Of a stretch of 64,000 nucleotides of DNA, positions 52,140-64,000 are shown piece by piece; position 1 is the first letter of the stretch, and each line of letters begins with the position of its first letter. Source of the stretch: Amphibalanus amphitrite (taxonomy: Eukaryota; Arthropoda; Thecostraca; Balanomorpha; Balanidae); the NCBI RefSeq assembly GCF_019059575.1, contig NW_024882301.1, forward strand, positions 270,822-334,821, read 5' to 3'. A program made the position numbers and the translations under genes. Below the pieces are notes generated by a model. It did not search any database, was not told the DNA's origin, and worked only from the letters and a program-made list of their open reading frames with translations.

Positions 52140-52408
52140 TTGTAGTTAGGTACTGATCCGACGAATCGACTGCGACCATTTTTTTAAAACGATCAGACGA
52201 ACGCTCGGGGCAGTTTTGGCGCGTCCAATCCTTTGAGGGATAAAAAGGTACTAGGATGGGGGCTACTTAAAAACATTGTTGTGCTGGTGTTCCCCGCCCA
52301 CAGCTAATTGACCTTTAGGTAATTGGCTAATTGGCTTTAGGGAGCTCTTGAAGCGATTTTGAGTCTGATGTATTTGTTGGTGTTGCTGACGCCTGCTTCA
52401 CTGACATA
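52140..52408 (-). mobile_element. Diverged relic of the 144-bp satellite foldback family
   Basis: Parallels the right end of the 7.5-kb foldback: one decayed satellite unit (ACTGATCCGACGAATCGACT, CGATCAGACGAACG), then GTGTTCCCCGCCC, AATTGACCT, GAAGCGATTTTGAGTCTGAT and the terminal CTTCACTGACAT. Divergence is much higher than among units of the intact element. Confidence 0.75.
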
Positions 52409-52527
52409 AAAGCTAAAAAAGCATACTCAGCATCGCAAAAAGTGGGGGGTCGACACCCCCAGTTTTCAAGAGTGGGGGGGTCACGACCCCCCCGACCCCC
52501 CCCGTCGGCGACGCCCCTGAAAAGCAC

Positions 52528-53624
52528 AGATCACCTTGAAATCTTGAAATCAATGTCAAAGCCTACCTACCTGACAACTTGTATGGCCTCCCTCTTTTTA
52601 AAGTAATGCAATGCATTAGGTAGGTACATTGCTAGGTGTGAAATTTATGGAGAACTTCACAAACCCCATTACAAATCAGTTTTATAAGCATATGCTTCAA
52701 ATTGCTATGCTTCCCACACTAACTGAAAGGTTTTTGAGCAAACTCCATGCCAGCATATCTTGTTATTGAGTAAACATGTTGACTGCTTAACTGACCATTC
52801 CTTTTTCTATAATCATATTAATTACAATTCTACACAGACTTGTAGACAATTCATGACACATTTTCCACACACAAAATTATTATATACACAACTGAACACA
52901 AAGCCTATGTTTGAAATAATCACATATCTGTTGCATTTTTGCTGTATGTATAGGTACCTGTCTATAAAACATGAATAATTTGATGTTGTGAGCCTTGTGC
53001 CCAGATGAATGTTTGTGGTATTGGTGTTACAACAAGGAAATTGAAAATTTGTCATGCAGTTTAGGGAAGTTATACCTAGGTAATGTTCAAAATGAAGTGA
53101 GATGCCTTCAATTACCAAATCTCCAGTACATTGAAGAGCCATATATTCTTTTGAAGGAAATTATTAGGTACCTATTTACATTAGAGCTAGATAGGTAGCC
53201 TACCTGCATGTTAACATTTTTCAATGTTGTTCTTTATCAATCAAAATGAATTGAAAATTTAAAAAAATAAGTAGAAGTGATCAGATAAGATAGGTAAAGC
53301 AATTTCACAATTCATTTGACTTTCAGTTTCAGTTCTCATTAAGCCAATTAGGTTGGGTACCTACCTACTTACCAGCACCTCCATAATCGCTCCCCAAAAT
53401 GCCCCCTGCCACGAACCTCTTATGAGAGTTTATAGAAGTGCAGGCTGCAGATTTCCGGCCCATGCAGAGTTTTCATTTCTTTGGCAATTCCTTAACTCCA
53501 CTTGGAGCTCACAACCTTCTATTACCACACCATCACATCACAAAATATAATGTGAAAGTCCTTATACACTTTGCTTACACTGCACAAGACACACATCCAC
53601 AGCACAGTACAGCAACTGAAGCGA
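52528..53624. other. AT-rich intergenic DNA, no gene recognised
   Basis: Strongly AT-rich with repeated TAGGTACCTA-like motifs (52618, 52950, 53165, 53360). Small frames on both strands have no family motif. Confidence 0.45.
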
Positions 53625-53632
53625 GCTGTTCA

Positions 53633-53885
53633 CATAGGCGCGGGAGCCGGGGGGGCAGTGGGGGCAGCTTGCCCCCCCAACTCTGGGGCCGTGGGGGCGG
53701 TGCCCCCACAGCTTTGAGACGGAATACCACATTTTTTTGCAAATGTTTTTCTTTTTTGTTGAAAAAGCCGAGGGATGAAAAACAAGTGGCCTAAAACCGG
53801 TGAGAAAACTAGATTTGGGGGTACCCTAGGTTGATCTCTATTATGGTGTGCCCCCCCCAGTCGGAAAGTAGTTCCCGCGCCCCTG
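53633..53885. mobile_element. 253-bp hAT-type MITE with 8-bp TSD
   Basis: GCTGTTCA is duplicated at 53625-53632 and 53886-53893. The ends are CATAGGCGCGGGA and the inverse of CAGGGGCGCGGGA, followed by G-tracts. The inside has TGCCCCC-rich hairpins. This end type (CAGGGGCG...) resembles the 9.65-kb unit at 42870-52519. Confidence 0.82.
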
Positions 53886-53935
53886 GCTGTTCACTGTTAC
53901 AATTATCTTTCAAATTCAACTGACACCGATAGCTG

Positions 53936-54000
53936 GTTACCACGCAACGCGCTAGCAAATGGCGTCAGCTTGTCCCACGAATGGCGGTTGCTATGGAAAC
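53936..54000. promoter_or_regulatory. Pair of RFX X-box-like sites
   Basis: GTTGCTATGGAAAC at 53987-54000 matches the RFX/DAF-19 X-box consensus. GTTACCACGCAAC at 53936-53948 is a second, one-mismatch site. Together with flanking AGCTGG/CCAGCT they form an inverted repeat about 75 bp wide. X-boxes usually lie just upstream of ciliary genes. The frame 53959-54201 (MASACPTNGG...) begins between them and is not recognised. Confidence 0.45.
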
Positions 54001-54201
54001 CAGCTGACGAAACTTTACCAGAACCCATTTTCGAACAGGAGTTTTGTTAAGGCGCCCCAAGAATTTGTGCGCCGTTTTTCGAAACATGCCCACCACTTTC
54101 GCAGTTTTTCATCCTACATTTTACCTACACGGTGTCTCATGAGACACAATGTTAATCCAATGGGAACTGTCTCGTGGGTGTCTCATGGAGGAGATTTGTA
54201 G

Positions 54202-55059
54202 GAACTGTTTTTGAAGACACGTAAAGAAATGAAATGACCAAATGCCGTTGACAGCTGATTGTACCGACCAATTGCTACCAGTTAGCTGTTTTTATAGTCA
54301 TTTTTGTACAGAAAACACAAACTGAAATCTGTCTCGCGGCTACCCTCTTCGGCTCTTTCCTGTCTCCTACATTGTAGGCAAGTAGGAAGGTTTGTGCACC
54401 TCTGAGTGTAACATAAAATATGATATTACGTCGAAGTGGTAGGAAATGCAAACGTTTAATTCAAGCAGGTCCAGTTCTCTTTTAAACGAAAGAAGCAAAA
54501 TAAAGTTAAGTTGAATTCATTTGCTGCATTCATGCTAGGAAAATAATGACTATCTACGGATCCTTACATGTAGTTAGAACGTTGCTGCTCAACCAAAGGG
54601 CAGATGCTATCGACCGGCAAGCCCCATTCAAAGCAAGCGAGTCGTAAAGGCAACCTTTGGCTAACGTTCAAGAAAATAGGCTGGACTAAATGTTCTTTGA
54701 TTCGGTGAACAATGGAAAATCCTGCGAGTGCGGTGGAATAATGGCAGGCTCTGCTGTCGTCTACCGTGTCTTCTGCTAGCAGACCTTACCAGTTACCATC
54801 CCTGTCTCCACGGTGTGTCCGTTTCTGACCGCAATGGCGTTACGGCCACACAGCGTGCTGGCTATATGACCTGTATCGATAAATATAAAATATATATATT
54901 GGATAGATCACGACATAAAAGATAAATTGTAAATATTAATGTGCGAGGACTGAGGAGCCGGAGCCAGAGCCGACACTCTTTTCCCGGAGCCGGAGACGCC
55001 AGAGCTGAAGTCGAAATCGTTCAAATAGGTACTGTACACCTCCACATACAAAACTGCAT
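54202..55059. other. Intergenic DNA, no gene recognised
   Basis: AT-leaning, with short frames only. A GGAGCCGGAGCC-type short repeat lies at about 54952-55002. Confidence 0.5.
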
Positions 55060-55063
55060 TTAA

Positions 55064-56215
55064 CCCGCTCCCCGTTGGGCTCTGCCGAGCAACTCGCCCG
55101 GTTGGGGGGGGGGTATTTTGCCCCCCCCTAAGATCTCGAGAACCACGCAACATAGCGACAAGCGGTAAACGGCGTTGGATAGCCCCAACGGGGAACTACC
55201 TTGTGACCCAATTTTATTGACCTAGGTCAAACCGATGACGTCACAGGTCAGGTCAAAGGTCCAATTTTCACCGTTTACAGGCATTTCAAGAAATGCGTTG
55301 TAAAATCGAGTAAAATGCATTTCATTGAAAATCATCGATGTGGAAATGTTCTTCAAACACATATTTTTCTATTTGAGGTCACTGATACCAGGTCAGGTCA
55401 CAGAGGTCAGGTCACGGGGGGGGGGGTCACAATATGAAAGTGTCGTGTGATGTGATACATGTTTTATGGTCCATTTTACATGACAAATGCGATTATGTGG
55501 GTCAGGCAGCCTTTGGGGCCAGCTTAGGTCACGTTTTGGTCAAGGTCAGGTCAAGGTCAGGACAAATTAGGTCAAATTTCAAAGTTGATATTTTTGCATA
55601 AAATGGGTATCGAATCGATGCAGCTCGTCACATGGAGTTCAATGGTGATCTTTGTTTTGCCGTACGTGGTCTAGAATCGCTAAAAATTAAGTTCAAAAAT
55701 TTGACGTCATCATTTTTGAACAGTTTTTTCGCTATAACTTGGCCAAAAAACGAGATATCGATCTGAAATTTGGTATGTATATAGAAGAGCGCTGGGACTA
55801 TCACATATATTCTGTTTTTTCGAAATTCGGAAAATTTTTGGATTTTTTTTCTAGTTTTTCTAAAAAAAATCAAGGTCAAAAACCAAAAATTTTGAAAATC
55901 CGAGATAGCAGTTTTGTAGCGCCGCTTTTTGTCCACTAGACCATATAAAGAACTTTAAAATTGCTTGTTAACTGTAGATTTGGTGAGCGTTTCAAGATTG
56001 CATGTTTTTTGCTCATTTTTGCTCGAACATGACCTCAGTTTGACCTCAATAACTCCTGACCTAAGGTGACCTAAGACTTGAAATTTGGTGTGAAGGTGTC
56101 AAATTGATGCCCGGGAAGGTGCTGAAAATTTGGCGGCGCTGTGCGCCGCCGTTTTCTTGCTATTCAGGAAAAACCATAGGGGGGGCAAAATGCCCCCCCC
56201 CCAACGGGGCGAGGG
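55064..56215 (-). mobile_element. piggyBac-like TTAA element, family B copy 3 (inverted)
   Basis: Flanked by TTAA at 55060-55063 and 56216-56219. Inverse orientation of the copies at 33994 and 43093, so the doubled end (CCCGTTGGG, spacer with GGCTCTGCCGAGCAAC, then CGCCCGGTTGGGG) is on the left and the single end CCAACGGGGCGAGGG on the right. It has G/C-tract hairpins at both ends and many AGGTCA motifs inside. Confidence 0.87.
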
Positions 56216-56219
56216 TTAA

Positions 56220-57059
56220 TTTGGACGCAGTTGACGGTAGACAGCGAATTAGGACTTTTGGAATAATGTAATTGCAGTTTTAACCCTTTTGTCTTATTTG
56301 CTTGATAAGGCTTAGCGGCGTGTCCTCAAAGAGGTTAGCATAAACTCAGTCAAGAAATTTGGGGACATTCTGGAATATTGCGTAGATCACTATGGTGATA
56401 GGACCGGACATAGTGAATTCGGATAATTCGATTCCTCACTGTTGACCGAAAACGGTGCGAATGCCTCTGGGTCTCAGCTGTCCAGTGCCGCTGCAGATGA
56501 CACTGTTCGTGATTGTAAACAGCGCAATCAGGCTATACCGGCTGGGAACGATTCACACCGCGCCTGAAGCAAGCTGCGGCTATGGCGATGGCTAAAAGAA
56601 ACAGAAATCACCCGAGGCTGGCACCGTGGTTAAAGTTATGAGGCGAAACGTCTGTATTTTCCCAGTTAATGTCCCTTCGCTGACAAGTTCAAGCATCCGA
56701 GAGAACTATTAGTCATGGCAAGGCTAATTTATGAAACAAAAGATAAGGAGGGATTTTGAGAAGTGTAACCTTGACAGACCATCTGAGAACGACCATCAGC
56801 TCCGGCAGCCGCGGCGCTCTATCACGTACAACGCCCTTGAACCAGAATTTCCTCATCCCTTTTAGCACAAAACTTCCAGGAATGAAAACGAGATTCTGCA
56901 ATTCAAGCGAGCCTAATTGGGCCATTTGGAGTTCTGACAGCAATACGCCACTGGGAGAAATACGGGATGTCGGCCGTCGCCGGCGCGGTGCTACCGTGCG
57001 AGTCTGCGAGAGGAGGGGGGGAGGCTGATCCCGCTCTCATTGGTCGAATTGTGGACCTA
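56220..57059. other. Intergenic DNA, no gene recognised
   Basis: Unique sequence. The frames 56713-56943 (minus) and 56756-57028 (plus) overlap and lack motifs. Confidence 0.45.
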
Positions 57060-57060
57060 G

Positions 57061-57134
<74 letters not shown>

Positions 57135-57140
57135 AAGATA

Positions 57141-57192
<52 letters not shown>

Positions 57193-57206
57193 GGGAGAGA
57201 GAGAGA
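57060..57206. repeat. (GA)n array with interruptions
   Basis: GA dinucleotide repeat interrupted by GATA, GAAAGATAAGG and GGGA variants. Confidence 0.97.
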
Positions 57207-58240
57207 CGACTCGTTCCGTCTTCCTGAGTGTGTAAACCTTCTGAACTGTGGTACATTTATTCTTTCAATAGGTACTATATGTATGTATTGCTTAGTTCTG
57301 GTTATTCGCTTCATGGCCCGTTCTAATAGGTTTGCACTTTGCATCGGTGTGCTATATTTTGTAGCTCCATTTCTATGCATCCTCCCCATAAAAAATCCCC
57401 AGAGAAGGCACACACAGAAAACACACCTGAACTTCTGCTAACAAGGGTGACAAACTTCTGCGCTGTTCAAAGGTACCACAACGCTGGACGGCAGTGACAA
57501 GGGAGCGAAAAGTCTTAGAACTTGCCGACTATCACTCAGAGCATCGCCTTTTAGAGGTTTGCTGTGCCTTTAATTACATCTTCACGGCACACATGCTAAC
57601 TGGGAGAGTTGAATGGCTTACTTCAAAGTGGGAAACCCACCACAACATTCATAATGATTAGAGGACTACCTGCTGTTTACCCGCGTCAGTTAGTAAGTAA
57701 TTCGTGCGAAAGGATTCGCTCCTCTAAAATTAGGCACTTTGTGACTGATTGAAAGCGAAGGCGTGATATTTATTGCCACAACGCAGAGCTGTCTTTGCAT
57801 GCTAAATAAATGTATTGAGAAACCGAAAATATATACATGTAAATAAATTAAGAGATATACGAAGAGAACGTGAGAGGAAGAGGGGAGGAGAGGAACGAAA
57901 CCAAAGCGGCAAACGGAAACAGACCGAGCGAGAGAGGGAAAGAAACAAAGAAAGAAGCAAAGAGAAAAAGAAACCGAAAAAAGAGGATGAGATACAGGGA
58001 CTGAAGGAGAGAAAGAGGAGAGAATAAGGACACCATTGCGCGCATATCTATGCACTGTGCAGAGCAGGCTACCTTTCCAACATGTCCCGTTCGGCACAAC
58101 ACGGCTTTCCTCAGTATCTGCTGCGGACGTCTGGCGTAAACACTCGGTCACCCTCGGCTGCAGTGGAGCCGGAAGTCGCTACCATGAGCAAGGATCTGTG
58201 TGCTCCGCAGTGGATTACCCAATACTAAGCTGTAGCAATT

Positions 58241-58276
58241 CAGGATGCAGCAATGCACAGTATTTGCTGCATCCTG
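58241..58276. other. Perfect 13-bp stem-loop
   Basis: CAGGATGCAGCAA at 58241-58253 pairs with TTGCTGCATCCTG at 58264-58276 around a 10-nt loop. Too short for a typical miRNA precursor. Confidence 0.6.
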
Positions 58277-60809
58277 ACTGTTCAGTAGGAGTTGGCGGGT
58301 GACAATGTCAAAATCGAAAATAATGACATTCGAGAACCTGCAATAACTATATGTACCTATTCTGACTCTGGCCCTGGACTCTAACACTTTCGAAATTATT
58401 TAATCACCTTTTACAGAACATTTAGCCCCTCACCCCCCCCCCTGTCCCTCCCCCGCAGCCCAGGGCTGGAGTGAAATGAATGCTTGAAAGTTGAAAGCGT
58501 CTCTATGAGTCAAGTCTGAACCACCGCCATGGTGCATGTAATGCAATATTTCGCAATGGCATAGGTAAAGAAACGTAGCTGACCTTTGAAACGGTCTCAT
58601 GAGCGGTGTTGCTCGGCCACCAGTAAACACATATTTAACCCGTCAGCGGCGTATGTAATAAAGGCTTGTAAACGAGTGCCAATGCCTTGCACATAATGCA
58701 ACGACTTCTCGAGCAAAGCTGATTCAGGAACATTGCTTGTTAGCTTTACGTAGTTAGTTTCACCCACTGTGAGTTGAACTATTGATAAGATAATCGCGAC
58801 TGATGATACTAGCCCATGACATAATGGGACTAAGAACCATCCTCCCATGGTTCACAGCACGGCGCCCCACTAACGGCGTCTGTCCCCCCTCACCCCCCCC
58901 ATCCGGTCGACGGAGGGCGCTCGTCCATATTGTCCGGCACTGCCAGATCCCCCGGCCCCCCGGATCAATGCTCGGACATCGAGGAGTGCCAATCATTTAG
59001 CTACACTCCTTATTTATTAACGCAGATCGGTGACCAATTATCTTCTGGTCACATTTTGTGAACTGTTGCTCGTCTAGAATGAGTGATCAGAAGCGTTTGT
59101 AGAACGTTTCATCACTGATGAAGGTAGCGGTGTTTCTGGAACCCAGATAAAATGTCAGCCATTAAAGTAAGTCTACCTATGATACGACCTTAGTCTGACA
59201 TTTAAAGGACTCGGCACCTTCTATCCAGCGCTGTGCCTTCTGAACATGGGCGCCATCCGAGGTCGCTCGCCGCATTCCCTTGCAAGTGCCATTAATCTGG
59301 GTTGAATCTGCCTGATAAGCCCGAACGGCACGCCTTTGTCGGCTGCCGGGCCGAGCCGCAGGGCACAAAACGAAACGGATGGGAGTGGCATTCATCTCGC
59401 CACAACTTCAATCAGGTCGGGCATCATTGAATCACGCTGACTTCCAGATTTATCGTAGAGCTAAGCATCGTCCGCCGACGGAATCGATAGCGCCAAGCCG
59501 CGACGAAAGACACTGGATTAGGGCGTGGCTGAGAGGCCGATTTCCAGTCTGGGCTGTGCCGTTTTATCTTCTGCCAACCGCTCTCACCAGATCATCACCA
59601 AAGTCATCGATTGGACGCGTGGCGGCGACACGCGCCGCCCGGCCGCTCTCGGCACCGGAAGGACCAACTTCCGGTGTCCCAGCCGTGCCGCAACCGACTT
59701 CCGAAACGCTAAAATAATTAGTCCATTAGTGCTCTAAGGAAGCAAACAGGCCACAAACTAGCCGTCGGAAGCTGGAGGTTGTCTGTTCAGCTGTCAAATG
59801 GCAGCGTCCGGCCGCCCCCAACAGCAAAAACATCAGCAGCGTGGCGGTCCAACTTTGGCTATAAAACCGGCTTCTGCGAGTGACAGTTTCTCCGCAATAA
59901 ACCGGGCCAGCGCTCTGGGCGCCGCTTTAAAACAATAAGCCAGCCCACAGGTGGATGGGGTCGCTAACAGGCGCAAAACCCTCACATGTTCACTGATTAG
60001 GGGGCACAGAGTACACGTGACTCACCTGAGGCAGATGGAGCGGCCTTCCGTGGCGCCCTCCTTCCCTCCGCGCCGGAAATGAGGTAATAGGGTTTTCCAA
60101 ACATCTTGTCCGTATTGCAATGCCTAATGTTCATATTCTTTTCAGCGTGTCTCACGCAATGCACGGTATGCATCTAATCAATTCGTGAATCATCTGAATC
60201 ATCGCAGACGCCATTTCTACGTCGCAGAAGGATCTTAGATCACATGTAAAATACTCCTTAAACATTTTTTTTTTCGATGGCCCGCTCGGAGTCGATGGCG
60301 TACGTCATCATTCCGCGAACAATCATTTTCAGTCTTCAATAAATAAAAATGACCACCTAAAACTGCTTCATTAACGTTATAGAATGCAGCCTGCAGGTAA
60401 ACTTCTATTCAGCCGTAAATGCTCTGTTTAGTTTAGCAACAAATGTCCAGCCGTTGCTTCTGGCAGCGCCGCTGACACGGCCCGCTGCACCGACACACGT
60501 CACACCGACACCCGTGCATAATCCATACCCGTTGCGCCTGGTGACCTGGTGTTACCCGAGCCGTACAGTGCGACACTGGCTGCTCCAACGACCCCCGCCC
60601 CATACAGACACACTGTAAACGAACGGCGAGCGAGACTGGGACTCACTGCGAACTCCACAGGGACCGCGAGGACTCGCAGCCACTCTGGAAGGGCGTGTAA
60701 TCAACGAGGGGATCCGGTCACTGTTGGATGTAATGTCTTTAGTGTAAGCTCTGTTGCAATGAGGTGATTTGTGGCTTGTGCGCACTTACACTATGACTGC
60801 CCGTTAGGT

Positions 60810-61000
60810 ACCCCTGACTGCCTCAGCGCCCCGACTACCCCCCGGCCCCTGACTGTCCCGTCGCCCATGTCTTCCCCTGCGCCCCTGACTGCCTCAGCGC
60901 CCCTGACTGTCCCGTCGCCCCTGGCTTCCCTTGCGCTGACTACCTCGGCGCACCCCCTGCCCCGGTGCCCCGACACTCGACAGCCCCGGCGGCCCTGACT
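60810..61000. repeat. C-rich degenerate tandem repeat upstream of the exon
   Basis: Units of about 15-36 bp such as CCCCTGACTGCCTCAGCG and CCCCTGACTGTCCCGTCGCC recur about eight times and end just before the polypyrimidine tract of the acceptor. Confidence 0.7.
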
Positions 61001-61052
61001 ACCTTGGAGAGCGTCTCTGACCCCTTCCCCTCTCCTCCGACAGGCGTTTGCC

Positions 61053-61243
61053 ATGAACCGCCACCCAATCGGAGTCACCGGCTCGGAGCGCAACAATGAG
61101 TCGCACTTCAACGCCACGCGCCACTTCACGTGCCATCCGGGCGGCACGACGGAGGCGGCCATCATCTTCACGCTGGGTAGTCTGGGCGTCGGTGCCAACC
61201 TGGTGCTCATGTTCCTCATCCTCAGCAAACGCTACCTGCGCAG
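61053..61243 (+). CDS. Probable first coding exon of a class A GPCR (partial)
   Basis: Would encode the extracellular N-terminus and first transmembrane helix of a plasma-membrane receptor. A polypyrimidine tract and CCGACAG acceptor end at 61043, and ATG follows at 61053. The exon ends CGCAG at 61243, followed by GTCAGT, a good donor. It gives 63 complete codons and ends after two bases of codon 64. Visible: N-glycosylation sites NES (15-17) and NAT (20-22), then a hydrophobic helix of about residues 35-58 with GVGANLVLM, where N49 fits the conserved TM1 Asn of rhodopsin-family receptors, and a basic SKRYLR start of the first intracellular loop. Helices 2-7 are not in the window, so ligand and subfamily are unknown. 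An upstream non-coding exon is implied by the acceptor. Confidence is high for an exon, moderate for GPCR. Confidence 0.7.
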
Positions 61244-62536
<1,293 letters not shown>

Positions 62537-64000
62537 GGCATTCCACGTCAAATCGAACAAAAATCGGCTGTTTTGCACCTTACCATCAGCGATTTCATTA
62601 TAAATTTGTGAGCGAGTTCCTGTGTGGCCCCGGACATTACATTGATATTTTTTGCACATTCTGACCACAGGTCTTCTAAATATAGGGCATCAAATTTTTA
62701 CAAAATGTTGCATCTTTATATTTTTGAACGCCTATAACTTTGGTTGTACTTGTTTGATTTGAATGAAATAAACCTTACTGTTTAGGTAATTTCTCAAACA
62801 TTTGTTTAGAATTGCACCTACTTAAATATATGACCTTGAAATTTGCTTAACTCTGTTCTTAAGCACAAATATTGAAATAGCAAAAAACACGTCACCTTCG
62901 ATTTGGCTCATTTTCATATATTTTATTGCCTACCATATTCTTAACAACCTGTGAAAAAATTAGAGTGGGCCATTCATAAGTTTCGAAGAAAATTGCACAT
63001 ATGCAAAGGTATGTTAGCACGCGCAGTGAAGGGGGAAGAGCGAATTTCGCCCACCCCTCCTGTTTTCCGCCAATATCTCATAAGATTAATGCGAAATTAA
63101 TTATGGCTACCTGTCAAGAATTGAATTGGACATCTCATCGTGCAAGCAATAAGAAAATCGGTTCACAACTGTTCTAGTAAGAGCGGTGTAAAGTGAACAT
63201 CCTGTCGCCGCAGCGACGCGGCGACTCGGCAGCCGGCGCCGACCGCTACGCGCCGCCTGAATTGTAGACTGTGCCGGGACGGAACGGAACGGTTCCGTCT
63301 TTACATCGCGCTCCCTACCGCTGATTACGTTTGATTCACGTCAAATTTTGTGAGAAGACTAAGAAATGTACAGGCAATCTTATGGTGAAAGAATTTTGAA
63401 AATCGGTTGGTTAACAATTGAAATATGAACGTGTAAACACAAAATTGTGATTGCTGCGTTTCCCGCATCGGCCGAGCCCGCCTCAGCCGGCGACATGTTA
63501 CTAAATAGCAGGCCTCTAACTGCCATATTTATTATTGGATTAACTAGAAATTCCCCATACATACAAAAAATGTATGTTCTTTCGTATAGTGAAGATCAAA
63601 AGACGTGAAGATATCGTTGCGTGATAATGTTTTCGTTGAATTTACTTCATGATGCATTTCCACACGGCTCAAATTCACCGCAAAATACCGTTTGCCTGAG
63701 ACACTTTTGCTATGGAAGGTGAATGCTTGACTACGATGACTATGCATTTCCATTCTCGCAGAGTTTGGATATCACTAATCAGCAATCATTCATTTCAGAA
63801 AGTGTGCACAAGCAACATGTCTTGACTCTGTCTTTCAAGGTCACGCGCGGTTTGCGTGATGTTGATGCATGAAAACGGCGTTTGCCGCGAAGTTATGAAT
63901 GGCCCACTCCAATTTTTTTCACAGATGGTTAGGAACATTGTGACGGACATAATATGTAAAAATTACTCAAATCGAAGTGACGTGTTTTTTTGCTATTTAA
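62537..64000. mobile_element. Interspersed repeat with internal inverted arms, right side beyond the window
   Basis: GGGGCATTCCACGTCAAAT at about 62537 resembles an element end. Inside, 62874-62990 and 63885-63998 are inverted copies (AAATAGCAAAAAACACGTCA, GTGGGCCATTCATAA) with many differences. The sequence is low in GC and non-coding apart from a GC-rich island at 63200-63300. No matching outer end occurs before position 64000. Confidence 0.5.

Larger units (their letters stand above)
42862..52527. mobile_element. 9.65-kb hAT-like element with 8-bp TSD, filled by nested insertions
   Basis: AAAAGCAC is duplicated at 42862-42869 and 52520-52527. The element 42870-52519 has 13-bp inverted ends CAGGGGCGTCGCC followed by G-rich sequence (GGGGGGTCGGG). 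Eight-bp TSDs and CAGGGGCG ends are typical of hAT. The interior is mostly later insertions: a family B TTAA element, a 200-bp MITE, an LTR-flanked unit with a Gypsy insertion, and a foldback relic. No hAT transposase is recognised, so the original may have been a MITE. Confidence 0.82.
57207..61043. other. Upstream or intronic DNA of the GPCR exon
   Basis: No further exon recognised. It contains a purine-rich stretch at 57860-58025, a perfect 13-bp-arm stem-loop at 58241-58276, and GC-rich patches at 58860-58980 and 59600-59700. TATAAAA lies at 59860 with GACAGTTT 25 bp downstream, a weak promoter candidate. A C-rich degenerate tandem repeat lies at 60810-61000 (CCCCTGACTGCC, CCCCTGACTGTCCCGTCGCC). 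Confidence 0.45.

Noticed and set aside
58241-58276. miRNA precursor
   Set aside because: The stem is only 13 bp with a 10-nt loop, and pairing does not extend outward.
59860-59890. TATAAAA with GACAGTTT as promoter of the receptor gene
   Set aside because: The spacing of 25 bp is short and the Inr weak, so it is mentioned only in the regional entry.

Overview
The window looks like animal, probably arthropod, nuclear DNA. It is almost entirely non-coding, carries an interstitial TTAGG array (the arthropod telomere motif), repeats short TAGGTACCTA-type motifs, has long dinucleotide arrays, and holds nested transposable elements of several classes. A crustacean, perhaps a barnacle, would fit the GC-rich islands and repeat style, but nothing in the sequence proves it. 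I see no prokaryotic operon, CRISPR array, rRNA or tRNA.

Host genes are sparse. The best host coding segment is one exon at 61044-61243, framed by a good acceptor and donor. It encodes an extracellular N-terminus and first transmembrane helix that look like a class A GPCR. Weaker host signals are a CpG-rich candidate 5' exon ending in a donor at 35657, a TATA/Inr pair at 38107-38141, a pair of RFX X-box sites at 53936-54000, and two short inverted segments (21283-21360 and about 25660-25743) that share a peptide-like frame.

Most of the interpretable sequence is a stack of mobile elements whose order of insertion can be read from target-site duplications (TSDs). (1) 7968-12509: a hAT-like element (8-bp TSD) is split by a foldback/MULE-like element (9-bp TSD). 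Its centre, a 113-bp palindrome, was in turn split by a CR1/Jockey-type non-LTR retrotransposon with an apparent 81-bp TSD and a nearly full endonuclease-reverse transcriptase ORF. (2) 25956-33501: a 7.5-kb foldback element (10-bp TSD) whose arms are arrays of a 144-bp satellite facing each other. One repeat unit was hit by a TTAA-targeting element. (3) 42862-52527: a 9.65-kb hAT-like unit (8-bp TSD) contains a TTAA element, a 200-bp MITE, an LTR-flanked region with a 76-bp tandem array, a Gypsy-type retroelement inserted into that array (5-bp TSD, only integrase left), and a diverged relic of the foldback family in (2).

Six TTAA-flanked elements (two of family A, three of B, one of C) share a piggyBac-like plan. 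Each has a single terminal motif at one end and a doubled motif with a short spacer at the other, next to G/C-tract hairpins in B and C. B and C are dense in AGGTCA half-sites. I regard this modular, asymmetric end structure, the satellite-armed foldback, and the fully readable nests as the most unusual content. Host gene prediction here is weak because introns and exons cannot be resolved without transcripts.
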